Shown here: piece by piece, positions 17,682 to 24,735 of the stretch
Layout of the letters: the number at the start of each line of letters is the position of its first letter
Numbering within the stretch: the stretch's first letter is position 1
Assembly (NCBI GenBank): GCA_963787375.1
Contig: CAWBCR010000029.1
Coordinates: 62,001-126,000, forward strand
Direction of reading: 5' to 3'
DNA: 64,000 nt
Source: CAWBCR01 sp963787375
GTDB taxonomy: Bacteria; Chloroflexota; Anaerolineae; Aggregatilineales; UBA3940
Program-made: the position numbers and the translations under genes
The notes under the pieces: model-generated
Told to the model about the DNA's origin: nothing
Seen by the model: only the letters and a program-made list of their open reading frames with translations
The model's database searches: none

Positions 17682-18776
17682 TCACGGCTGGCGCGCCTGC
17701 CCTAAGTCGGGTTCGATCATCAGGCTGCTCTCGTCGACCGCTTCGAAGTCGGAGCCGTGGATCGTGTCGAAGGCCTCGATCAGCGCCTCGTCGTCCCAGC
17801 CCGGGTCGGGCGCGCCGCTGATGAACCAGTCCGAGCCGTTGTCGGCCAGGATGATGCCATACTGCTGCATGGCGCGCAGGATGACCTGCACGTCAGGGGG
17901 ATAGCCGGAGATGTCGAAGCCCGCCTTCAGGCGGAAGCGCTGGCCCATCGGCGGCAGGTTGGGGCTGGTGTTATCTGAGGCATGGTGGCGCGCGGGCCAC
18001 ACGTATTCCTGCCGCGTGTCTTCGGCGGTGAAGCGCAGCGCGTGGCGAATCGCGCCCGCCGCCACTTCGTCGTAGCGCACCAGCCCGGGCAGAATGGGCA
18101 GGCCCGCTGCATCAGCAGAGGTCCACGTTTCGGGGCGAAGCCCGTAGCCGGCCAGGTCCCAGGTCGCGCCGCTGCCCGCCGACCAGCGATCCCCGCCCTC
18201 AGGCGAAGCGTCGTAAAGCTCGGCAAGCCGGCAGTCAGAGGTATCGACGATCAGGATGTGGGCGTCGCCGCCACCCTCGATCAGCGGGTCGGGCGGGATA
18301 GGGTAGGGGCCGGGGTCGGATTCGTCGGGGTAGTAGAATTCGACCTGTGCCGGGCCAACGGCGCTGCCGTCGACGACGTTATAGGGAATGCCGATCGGGC
18401 TGCCTTCCCACAGCCCGCTGCCGAAGTCGGGGTGCAGGCCGGTATCCGCCCCAATCGAAGCGATGTAGGCGTCCGAGTTCGGATCCAGCGGCAGGCTGTC
18501 GACGCGCGTATTCCAGATGTGATCGGCGGGGAAGATCGGGCAGCCGCTGATGGCCGGCCCATCACCTGCCGGGGCCGTGGCCGGTGTCGCGGCGTTCTGA
18601 TTCGGCTGGCTCGGCACAGGTGTGTTGACCGGCGTACGCTCGCTCTGTACCACGGCGCTGAGCGTCCCCGCCACGCGGGCGTTGACCGTCGCTTCGATGT
18701 CCGCCTCGCCGACGCGCGGCGCGCAGCCCACCAGCGCGGCGATCATCAGCGCGCCTGCCACTGCTTTTCCTGCCAT
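17682..18776 (-). CDS. Secreted lipoprotein of unknown function
   Basis: A 364-residue protein with signal peptide and lipobox (MIAALVGC), an Asn/Pro/Thr-rich linker to about residue 75, then a globular region beginning ISGCPIFPADHIWNTRVDSL. Other segments rich in aromatic residues are GSGLWEGSPIGIPYNVVDG, YVWPARHHASDN and PMGQRFRLKAGFDISGYP. I know similar secreted proteins in environmental bacteria only as hypothetical. The ATG at 18776 has GAGAGG upstream. Intact. No catalytic motif can be assigned. Confidence 0.72.
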   Translation of the reverse strand: MAGKAVAGALMIAALVGCAPRVGEADIEATVNARVAGTLSAVVQSERTPVNTPVPSQPNQNAATPATAPAGDGPAISGCPIFPADHIWNTRVDSLPLDPNSDAYIASIGADTGLHPDFGSGLWEGSPIGIPYNVVDGSAVGPAQVEFYYPDESDPGPYPIPPDPLIEGGGDAHILIVDTSDCRLAELYDASPEGGDRWSAGSGATWDLAGYGLRPETWTSADAAGLPILPGLVRYDEVAAGAIRHALRFTAEDTRQEYVWPARHHASDNTSPNLPPMGQRFRLKAGFDISGYPPDVQVILRAMQQYGIILADNGSDWFISGAPDPGWDDEALIEAFDTIHGSDFEAVDESSLMIEPDLGQARQP

Positions 18777-18866
18777 AACGCACCTCTCTGTCGTGAGGCA
18801 TTGGTTCAGGATAGCCCTGAATGCGCAGTGCGCGCAAACGGGCTGAGGCGGTCACGTGGAAGAAGA

Positions 18867-18895
18867 ACCGGGGCCGAGCACCGCTCGGCCCCGGT
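18867..18895 (-). terminator. Terminator-like hairpin after the 18925 gene
   Basis: A 12-bp perfect stem (ACCGGGGCCGAG and complement) with a five-base loop lies 30 bases past the stop of the minus-strand lipoprotein gene. Confidence 0.65.
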
Positions 18896-18924
18896 AAGAA
18901 GCGACCAGTGGGATAGGTGCACGG

Positions 18925-19551
18925 CTAACCTAATCGTTGTCGCCCTGGCTCGCCCTGGTCGTTGTCGTCCTGGTTGCCGTTCCCATTGCCATTGCTGTTG
19001 CCGTTCCCGGCGTGAATCGGGAGCAGCGGAACCACGCTATCACCGGAGGCGGAGCCTGTGGCCAGAGCCCGCTTGATCTGCCCCCAGCCGCTGCCTGATG
19101 CGCGCATGGCGAAGATATCGTCGACACTGATGCCGTACCGCGCGCTGAGGCCGTACGCCTGCTTGATCTCGCCAAAGCCGTACCCGATGCAGAACCAGTG
19201 CGCGATCTCGTCGGCAGTCGCGCCGGTGGCCGCTGCCAGCCGCGCAAACTGCGGATTTGTCTGGCCGTTCGCGCAGCGAGTGGTATCCTGCGCGGCCTGC
19301 CCCTGCTCTTGCTCCTGCTCCTGGCCGGACGCTTCAGGCGGCCTGGCCGGCTCAGGCGTTTCCGACGTCTCGTCCTGACCCTGGTTGGCCTGTGGGGTCC
19401 GGACAGCCGACGGGTTGACGCCAGTCAGCGGCCCCTGCGGCGTATGGTCGCTGGGTGTGCTGACCGTTTCAGGCACCTGGTCGCAGGCCGCCAGCAGCAG
19501 CGCCGCCAGAAGACTCACAGCCAACAGCCATGTCTTCGACCGGAATTTCAT
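18925..19551 (-). CDS. Lipoprotein with two GFGEI/GWGQI-type helical repeats
   Basis: A 208-residue protein: signal peptide with lipobox LLLAAC, a low-complexity Pro/Glu/Gln linker containing EQEQEQGQ, then a helical region with two related units, EIAHWFCIGYGFGEIKQAYG and DIFAMRASGSGWGQIKRAL. The protein ends in an Asn/Gly run. The same (G/W)(F/W)G(E/Q)I(K/A)xA pattern occurs in other Chloroflexota surface proteins I have seen; its role is unknown. Start ATG 19551 follows GGGGGTGG. Its own terminator-like hairpin follows. Confidence 0.72.
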   Translation of the reverse strand: MKFRSKTWLLAVSLLAALLLAACDQVPETVSTPSDHTPQGPLTGVNPSAVRTPQANQGQDETSETPEPARPPEASGQEQEQEQGQAAQDTTRCANGQTNPQFARLAAATGATADEIAHWFCIGYGFGEIKQAYGLSARYGISVDDIFAMRASGSGWGQIKRALATGSASGDSVVPLLPIHAGNGNSNGNGNGNQDDNDQGEPGRQRLG

Positions 19552-19648
19552 CTTACCACCCCCTGTGATGACGGCCCGTATCTGCAGTGTAAAACGAACA
19601 GCGCCCGCAAACGTATCAGGGCGGAGGCCAAATAGGGCTGAAGTACTG

Positions 19649-20296
19649 TCAGGGAGCTACCCGCACGAACTCGACCGGCGTGCGGATCAGCAGGTACAGG
19701 CGGTTGCCCAGGAAGCGGAACGGCGTGCTGGCCTGCCCTTCGATGTCGCTGCCGAACTGGAGGTGGTTGGCGTCGGTGATCTCGTAAGCATAGGTGTGGT
19801 ACAGCTTGCCGCCGTCGAAGATGTTGATCTTGCCGTCGGGCGTGAATTCCCAGATGAGCGAGGAGGAGTTGATGCCCGGCACGGTGCCCTGCCAGCGGCC
19901 CACGATGCGCTGCGCGGGCGGGACGCTGTCTTCGGACAGGTCGCCGATGTGCTGCCAGGTTTCGGTGCTGCCGCCCGGCGCCGCGACCGTCAGCGCAGCG
20001 GCGCTCAACGTCACGCTTGCGCTGGCGGTGTCGCCGTCGCTGGTGGTCGTCGTCAGCGTCGCGCCGTCGAAGGTGTAGGTGCCCTCGCTGAAGTCGATGC
20101 CGCTCAGGTAGAGGTGGAACGTCCCATCGGCCCGGTACTGGAGGATCTCGCCGCGCGGGGTAGCCCAGTAGCCCTGCAGCGTCGAGTCCGGCGTCGGCGG
20201 CGTGTCGGGCGCGCACCCGGCCAGAATCAGCCATACCGGGATGATGAGAATTGGCAGCAGCCACCTGCGGTCAGCCGCGCAGCCGCCAAAACGCAT
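19649..20296 (-). CDS. Lipoprotein with tandem DUF5640/lipocalin-like units
   Basis: A 215-residue lipoprotein (WLILAGC lipobox). Two units share the pattern G-x-W ... F-x-DG ... G-x-Y: GYWATPRGEILQYRADGTFH... and GRWQGTVPGINSSSLIWEFT..., as in the small beta-barrel DUF5640/lipocalin-like families that bind unknown ligands. I chose the ATG at 20296 because a perfect GGAGGT lies seven bases upstream; a frame running to 20491 has no signal-peptide character. Function unknown. Confidence 0.72.
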   Translation of the reverse strand: MRFGGCAADRRWLLPILIIPVWLILAGCAPDTPPTPDSTLQGYWATPRGEILQYRADGTFHLYLSGIDFSEGTYTFDGATLTTTTSDGDTASASVTLSAAALTVAAPGGSTETWQHIGDLSEDSVPPAQRIVGRWQGTVPGINSSSLIWEFTPDGKINIFDGGKLYHTYAYEITDANHLQFGSDIEGQASTPFRFLGNRLYLLIRTPVEFVRVAP

Positions 20297-20443
20297 GATT
20301 CGGACCTCCACGCACTCCATCTGGTAGTACTCTGGTTCCATTTTACAACAGCAGGGCGCATCCAGACGAACGCTGCCGCGCGGCGTGGGCTGAACGTATA
20401 GTGATCGGCAGGTTAGTGAGGCAGGAAAACCGCAAAAAGAGGT

Positions 20444-20471
20444 TGGGGCCGAGCGCGCCAGCTCGGCCCCA
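20444..20471. terminator. Hairpin in the 20297-20732 gap
   Basis: TGGGGCCGAGC pairs perfectly with GCTCGGCCCCA around a six-base loop. It lies about 150 bases upstream of the 19649 gene start, so it may end transcription coming from 20733. Nothing else in the 436-base gap looks coding. Confidence 0.5.
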
Positions 20472-20670
20472 GGGACCAGTGTGTGTATCACTTTGAAGGA
20501 GGAAGGAGGAAGGCAAACGAATTTACCTTTCTGCCATTATCATAGCGCAATTCCCGGATTGTGACATAGTTCACATGGCCGGTTTTTAACCTGGCCGGAT
20601 GATGGGTGCGGCACTGGCCAACTGACCAGTGGTCCGACCACTCGGCGCGCCTCGCCGCCCGGAATCAGCA

Positions 20671-20693
20671 GGGGCACGGTTGTGCCGTGCCCC
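20671..20693 (-). terminator. Terminator-like hairpin after the CBM48 gene
   Basis: GGGGCACGG and its complement enclose a five-base loop, 40 bases past the stop at 20733. Confidence 0.55.
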
Positions 20694-20732
20694 GGAGCCC
20701 TGTGCTGATCGATGGTGATGGTGGGGGAGATA

Positions 20733-21032
20733 TCAGGTGCGGACGACGGAGTTCTCGCCGGCGAATGGGTTGGGGGTATAGCGATCGGCTTCCCAATCGT
20801 TGTACCATTCGCAGCCGTCGACAAAGTAGCGGTATTCGTACTCCTTGCCAGCTTCGAGTTTCAGATCGACCTTCCACTCGCCGCTCTTGAGCTGTGTCAT
20901 CGGCGTGGCGGTCTCTGACCAGCCGTTGAAGTCGCCGACGAGATGCGCCGTGCCCGCTTCGATGGCCTTCGGCAATACGAAGGTCACCTTGCATACGGTG
21001 TCGTTGGACTGGTACTTCTTATTCAGCGGCAT
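20733..21032 (-). CDS. Small isoamylase-N/CBM48-like protein
   Basis: A 99-residue protein consisting of one early-set (E-set) beta-sandwich of the CBM48/AMPK glycogen-binding type: VTFVLPKAIEAGTAHLVGDF, then NGWSETATPM, GEWKVDLKLEAGKEYEYRYF and DGCEWYNDWEADRY. Such stand-alone domains are usually cytoplasmic and linked to glycogen or alpha-glucan binding. Residues W40 and W79 region resemble the glucan-contacting aromatics, but this is inference. No glycogen gene adjoins; a GH13 enzyme lies at 53 kb. I chose the second ATG (21032), which is closer to the GGGGG run. Confidence 0.85.
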   Translation of the reverse strand: MPLNKKYQSNDTVCKVTFVLPKAIEAGTAHLVGDFNGWSETATPMTQLKSGEWKVDLKLEAGKEYEYRYFVDGCEWYNDWEADRYTPNPFAGENSVVRT

Positions 21033-21128
21033 GTGCACGACCCCCTTTCACTGGAGAAACTGTCAACTACCGCGCCAAACGCGGCTTACCTCTATTCTAT
21101 TACAAAATGGCCCGAAGCATGGACTCAG

Positions 21129-21191
21129 TTACGTCAGCCCGGCGCTGCGCAGCACGATCCAGTCACGCAGCATGCCAGGCCGCGCAAAGAG
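21129..21191 (-). pseudogene. Orphan 3' end of an SDR gene
   Basis: Read on the minus strand this encodes LFARPGMLRDWIVLRSAGLT and a TAA. It closely matches the C-terminus of the complete SDR at 22056 (GRLRDWIVRRSAGLA). No SDR body precedes it, so it is a duplicated gene tail on the far side of the acetoacetate-decarboxylase-like gene. Confidence 0.7.
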
Positions 21192-21239
21192 TTGTATACT
21201 GATGGCAAGGAATATCCTCACTTAACAAAGGAATCGATC

Positions 21240-21998
21240 ATGATCCGGTTATGGCTTTCCATACTTGATGCTGTCCGGAAGCCATTCTTTTACGCCGTTC
21301 GTGGGCTGACCGGTATCCGCGTGACAATTCCCGTCGAATACGTCGATGGCCGCCAGATTGAGGCCCACCTGCCTGTCGCGACTGAGGCTATCAACGGGCT
21401 TCTCCCCACTCCCAAACTCCGCCCCGTCGAGCATTCCCCCGGCCAGACAGCCATCATTGTCACCGCCAACGAGTTTCACCGCCTGAAGACCTCATCTCCC
21501 TACAACGAACTGGCCATCGCGATCCCCGTCGTCTACGAACCGGAGAGCGCTGCACTGGCCGGTGTTTACCTGCTATACCTGCCCGTCTCAACCGAGATGG
21601 CTCGCTGGTATGGAGCCGATGCGCTGGGCCTTCCCAAGTTTGTCGCCAGCATCACGTTTGAAGACTTGCCCGATGCCTCGTGCTGCACCCTCCGGGCCGA
21701 CGGTCGGGAGATTCTCGCGCTGGAAGTCCCTCACCTGCCGACCGAGAGAGAAGAATGGAATATGCTCCTGTTCGGCGTGCTCGATGAACGCCTGGTGCAG
21801 ACACCGTGGCGGGTACGTGGCCAGCGGGGTGTGGCGGACGGCGGCGCTGTTCGCGCACGGCTGACGCTGGGTGACCACGCCATTGCTGACGAACTTCGCG
21901 CCTTGGGCATCGGGAGTGATCCGATAGCCTGGTCTTATGTACCGGAAATGCAAAACCTTCTGGGTCAGCCCTCATTCCTCAGCGATACAGCCCGCTGA
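21240..21998 (+). CDS. Acetoacetate-decarboxylase-superfamily protein
   Basis: A 252-residue protein starting at ATG 21240 with AAAGGA upstream. The central stretch ELAIAIPVVYEPE, AGVYLLYLPVSTEMARWYGAD and ALGLPKFVASITFED matches the ADC fold pattern (outer strands, then G.PK). In true acetoacetate decarboxylase the Schiff-base lysine lies in this region; the K of LGLPKF is the candidate, but many superfamily members are not decarboxylases. It runs opposite to its neighbours and lies between an SDR tail and the SDR, which suggests insertion. Substrate unknown. Confidence 0.68.
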   Translation: MIRLWLSILDAVRKPFFYAVRGLTGIRVTIPVEYVDGRQIEAHLPVATEAINGLLPTPKLRPVEHSPGQTAIIVTANEFHRLKTSSPYNELAIAIPVVYEPESAALAGVYLLYLPVSTEMARWYGADALGLPKFVASITFEDLPDASCCTLRADGREILALEVPHLPTEREEWNMLLFGVLDERLVQTPWRVRGQRGVADGGAVRARLTLGDHAIADELRALGIGSDPIAWSYVPEMQNLLGQPSFLSDTAR

Positions 21999-22055
21999 CA
22001 GGCGGCCAAAGATCGGGCTGTGCAGCCGGCCCGCCTCCACATCCGTCCGCTGTCG

Positions 22056-22904
22056 CTACGCCAGCCCGGCGCTGCGGCGCACGATCCAGTCGCGCAGCCT
22101 GCCGGACAGGAACCGGCTCGCGAACCCGTAGAAGCGCGCATCAGGACCCACGTAGTAGCGAATGCGGGGCCGCTTCGCGGTGAAGGCGTGGCTGATGGAG
22201 CGGGCCGCTTCCTCCGGCGTGATGCCGATCTGCCCGCCGCGCCGGACGAAGTCCCGCGCCCGCCGATACTGCTCACCGTACAGCTCCCAGACCTCGTCTG
22301 AATAGCGCGCGTCCATGGCCGAAGCCCGGTCAAAGGCAGTGACCCACATCGGCGTGACGACGTTGCCATACACGGCTATCGAGACGCTCACACCGTGCGG
22401 ACGAAGCTCCAGCCGCAGCGCGTCGGACAGCGCGTTGAGGGCGGTCTTGGCCGCGCTGTAGGGCCCGTGAAAGGCCATGACGAACACGCTGGCCGTCGAA
22501 CTGACGTTTACCAGCCGCCCGCGCGCCTGCCGCAGCAGCGGCAGAAACGCCTGCGCGACGGCCAGCACGCCGAAGAAGTTCACGTCGAACATCCAGCGCA
22601 CATCTTCCAGTGAGACGAACTCCAGCGGGGCCATGAAGCCCACCCCGGCGTTGTTGACCAGCCCATACAGGCCGGCCTCTCCGACGGCCTGCCCGACCTG
22701 TTCGGCGGCGGCGGCGATGCTGGCGGGGTCGGTCACGTCCATCATCACTGGCGTCACGCTGCCGGACGACAACTGCCGCAGTTCATCGGCGTCGGACTCT
22801 TTGCGCACCGTCCCGAACACGCAGAAGCCCAGCGCGTCGAGGTGCAGGGCGCAGGCGCGCCCGATCCCCGACGATGCGCCCGTCACGAGCACCGAGCGGC
22901 CCAT
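22056..22904 (-). CDS. Short-chain dehydrogenase/reductase (classical SDR)
   Basis: A 282-residue NAD(P)-dependent oxidoreductase. The Rossmann loop TGASSGIG is at residues 8-15, followed by FGTVRKESD (basic residue, consistent with NADPH), DVTD, NNAG, SSTASV with the catalytic Ser region, and YSAAK with catalytic Tyr and Lys. A C-terminal extension holds the RRGGQIGITPEEAA and RIRYYVGPDARFY segments seen in SDRs acting on lipids or ketosteroids; the substrate is not clear. The order acyltransferase, MFS, SDR on one strand suggests an ancestral cluster now split by inserted DNA. Confidence 0.88.
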   Translation of the reverse strand: MGRSVLVTGASSGIGRACALHLDALGFCVFGTVRKESDADELRQLSSGSVTPVMMDVTDPASIAAAAEQVGQAVGEAGLYGLVNNAGVGFMAPLEFVSLEDVRWMFDVNFFGVLAVAQAFLPLLRQARGRLVNVSSTASVFVMAFHGPYSAAKTALNALSDALRLELRPHGVSVSIAVYGNVVTPMWVTAFDRASAMDARYSDEVWELYGEQYRRARDFVRRGGQIGITPEEAARSISHAFTAKRPRIRYYVGPDARFYGFASRFLSGRLRDWIVRRSAGLA

Positions 22905-23013
22905 ACCTGGTGGATTTCACGATGTTCTCTCCCGGCACCATGCGAATCAGCACGCGGCCTGAGGCGGCTGCGTAACGCTATCATATCACCGATCTTGCCC
23001 GCGGATCAGCCCC
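22846..23013. repeat. Duplicated MFS-SDR junction, copy A
   Basis: This segment is about 90 percent identical by eye to 24567-24735. On the minus strand it holds the last codons of an MFS gene (ALQPGG and stop), the intergenic spacer and the first codons of the SDR. Here the SDR continues intact and the MFS part is only a remnant. Confidence 0.8.
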
Positions 23014-23131
23014 CCGGCTGAAGCGCCGCTCGCCGACCGCCCACCCGCACCCGCCGATACTGCCCGTCGTCTCGCCCGCAAAGATGTCCCTTTACCCGTC
23101 ACATCCATCATGATGCGATACTGGCTTTCTG

Positions 23132-23722
23132 CTATGTGTTTTGCTTGGGCCAGAAGGCGCCGGTGCGTTTGCAATATTCCGCGTAGGAATCGCCATAGCG
23201 CAGCATCAAGTCCTGCTCCTCGGCATAGCACATAAGGGCAAGGATCGGGAAATAGATGAGCGAGAAAAGGGTCAGGAACGGTGAATGCAGCAGCAGGCCC
23301 ATCACTGCAAATAGGAAGACCTCCCCCACCGCCTGCGGATGACGGATCTTGGTGTAGATGCCGCTGTACATGGTGTGTTCCTTCTTCGGACGCATGGTCT
23401 CCTCGCCCGCGTCGCGTGTGCCGATCAGCATCAGGGCCGTAGCCGGGATGCCGATGAGCATGGCTATGACCAGCGAGATCCACCAGGGCCATGGGAACCG
23501 GTCAGGCAGTGGCGTTGCCAGCGGAAAGAAGAAATAGAGGATATAGTTGGCTGTGATGATGAGTTCAAAGCCAAGGGCGATCAGTCGAAAATAAGCGCAG
23601 CGCTGATAAGCACGCGGCCCGATCACTTTCTCCTGCGCCGCCGGTCTGGCGCTGAGCACATAGAAGTAAAGCAACAGAATCGAGGCAAAAATAAGTATGG
23701 CGAAGTTTATCCAGGCAAACAT
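23132..23722 (-). CDS. Isoprenylcysteine-methyltransferase-like membrane protein
   Basis: A 196-residue protein with about four to five membrane segments. The C-terminal third has the ICMT/PEMT-like signature GIYTKIRHPQAVGEV (SAM-binding RHP motif), later EEQDLMLRYGDSYAEYCKRT. Bacterial members methylate unknown lipids or small molecules at the membrane. Start ATG 23722 follows AGGAAGGG. A second copy of its tail survives at 24279. Its base composition is somewhat lower in GC than the flanking genes. Confidence 0.82.
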   Translation of the reverse strand: MFAWINFAILIFASILLLYFYVLSARPAAQEKVIGPRAYQRCAYFRLIALGFELIITANYILYFFFPLATPLPDRFPWPWWISLVIAMLIGIPATALMLIGTRDAGEETMRPKKEHTMYSGIYTKIRHPQAVGEVFLFAVMGLLLHSPFLTLFSLIYFPILALMCYAEEQDLMLRYGDSYAEYCKRTGAFWPKQNT

Positions 23723-23829
23723 GTGATTCGCCCTTCCTATGTGGAAATCAAGAGATTTCTAGCCACAATATTCGATCCGTGGCACGCTCGCAATGAATAT
23801 ACAGCGCATCCAAAACTCCTCACTACCCC

Positions 23830-24264
23830 CTACGATGTGATGGGCCTGTCTCCAAAGAAACCAATCAATAGCATAATGATCAGCACACCATTCCCCAGCA
23901 TCTCAGCCGCCGTGATCGGCAGGAGGAAAGGCGACATGATCAAGGTCGCGACGGATACAAAGATCGTCAGCCAGAAACCCCACAGCCGGTTCCGCCACAG
24001 CCCAATCGCAGAGGCTGCCCGCAACGAGGCGTAGAACAAAAACAAAGGCACCAGCCAGCCGGTCTGGCTGTCAAACAAGGTTTGTATTTCTCCGAACAGC
24101 ATCACCGGGTGGATGTTAGCCAGCAGGCCCAAAGCCATCAGACTGATAGCGATACAATCACCGAACTCGCCCAGAGCGTAAAGCGACTGTATTATGGCGA
24201 CCGCCCGGATCAACGCCGGGCGAGTGTGGTGATCCTTCAGAGTGGATGGAGCGGTTTGTTCCAT
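23830..24264 (-). CDS. Four-helix membrane protein of unknown function
   Basis: About 144 residues from the ATG at 24264, chosen for its AAGGAG box; an ATG six codons earlier is also possible. Four hydrophobic segments are visible (around IAISLMALGLLAN, LVPLFLFYASLRAASAIGLW, FWLTIFVSVATLIMSPFLL and VLIIMLLIGFFG). It starts 15 bases after the orphan methyltransferase tail, as if once an operon partner of a complete methyltransferase gene. No family recognised. Confidence 0.62.
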   Translation of the reverse strand: MEQTAPSTLKDHHTRPALIRAVAIIQSLYALGEFGDCIAISLMALGLLANIHPVMLFGEIQTLFDSQTGWLVPLFLFYASLRAASAIGLWRNRLWGFWLTIFVSVATLIMSPFLLPITAAEMLGNGVLIIMLLIGFFGDRPITS

Positions 24265-24278
24265 GATGGGATTCTCCT

Positions 24279-24366
24279 TCATTTCGCAGTATTCCGTTTC
24301 GGGAAAAACAACCCGGTTCGCTTGCGGTAAGCTTCATAAGCGTCTCCATAGCGCAGAACGAGGTCC
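24279..24366 (-). pseudogene. Orphan 3' end of a second ICMT-like gene
   Basis: Encodes LVLRYGDAYEAYRKRTGLFF and a short basic tail, closely matching the C-terminus of the complete methyltransferase at 23132 (LMLRYGDSYAEYCKRTGAFW). Its 5' side joins an IS3 fragment, so the upstream two-thirds of the gene is lost. Confidence 0.72.
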
Positions 24367-24503
24367 CATTGAGGCTTTCCATCGGGGCGTTGTCGCAGCA
24401 GTTCCCCGCAGCACTCATGCTGACCTTGCGCCGCCAGCAGGGCCCGGGTCTGTGCGCTGGTGTACTGGCTGCCCCGGTCGGAGTGATGCAGCAGACCAGG
24501 AGC
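24367..24503 (-). mobile_element. IS3-family transposase (OrfB) fragment
   Basis: On the minus strand GLLHHSDRGSQYTSAQTRAL is followed, after a one-base frame change, by MSAAGNCCDNAPMESLNGT. These are the second Asp and the Glu regions of the IS3-family DDE integrase core. Only about 45 codons remain, with no terminal inverted repeats or OrfA, so the element is a dead fragment. Confidence 0.82.
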
Positions 24504-24505
24504 GG

Positions 24506-24626
24506 GCAAACGCCGCCGCAGCCCCACGCCGACCAGCAGCGGGGAGCGCGGAGTGTCGATGGGATGCTGGGCGCAGGCGTGCCCGATCCCCGACGATGCG
24601 CCCGCGACGAGCACCGAGCGGCCCAT
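24506..24626 (-). pseudogene. Chimeric remnant: SDR 5' end joined to acyltransferase 5' end
   Basis: The ATG at 24626 begins MGRSVLVAGASSGIGHACAQ, the start of the SDR at 22904, then switches to HPIDTPRSPLLVGVGLRRR, which matches residues about 11-30 of the acyltransferase at 26942 (HPVDSPRYPLPVGVGLRLA). The IS3 fragment follows at once. Two unrelated gene starts are therefore fused in one short open frame. Confidence 0.72.
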
Positions 24627-24735
24627 GCCTGGTGGTTTCACGATGTTCTCTCCCGGCACATGCGGATCATCACGCGGCCTGAGGCGGCTGCGTAACGCTA
24701 TCATATCACCGATTTTTGCCCGCGGATCAGCCCCC
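24567..24735. repeat. Duplicated MFS-SDR junction, copy B
   Basis: Partner of copy A at 22846-23013. Here the MFS side is the complete gene's 3' end and the SDR side is truncated after about 20 codons. The two copies are direct repeats about 1.7 kb apart. Confidence 0.8.

Noticed and set aside
24372..24505. A complete insertion sequence around the IS3 transposase match.
   Set aside because: Only about 45 codons of OrfB remain, with a frame change, no OrfA and no terminal inverted repeats, so it is listed as a fragment only.
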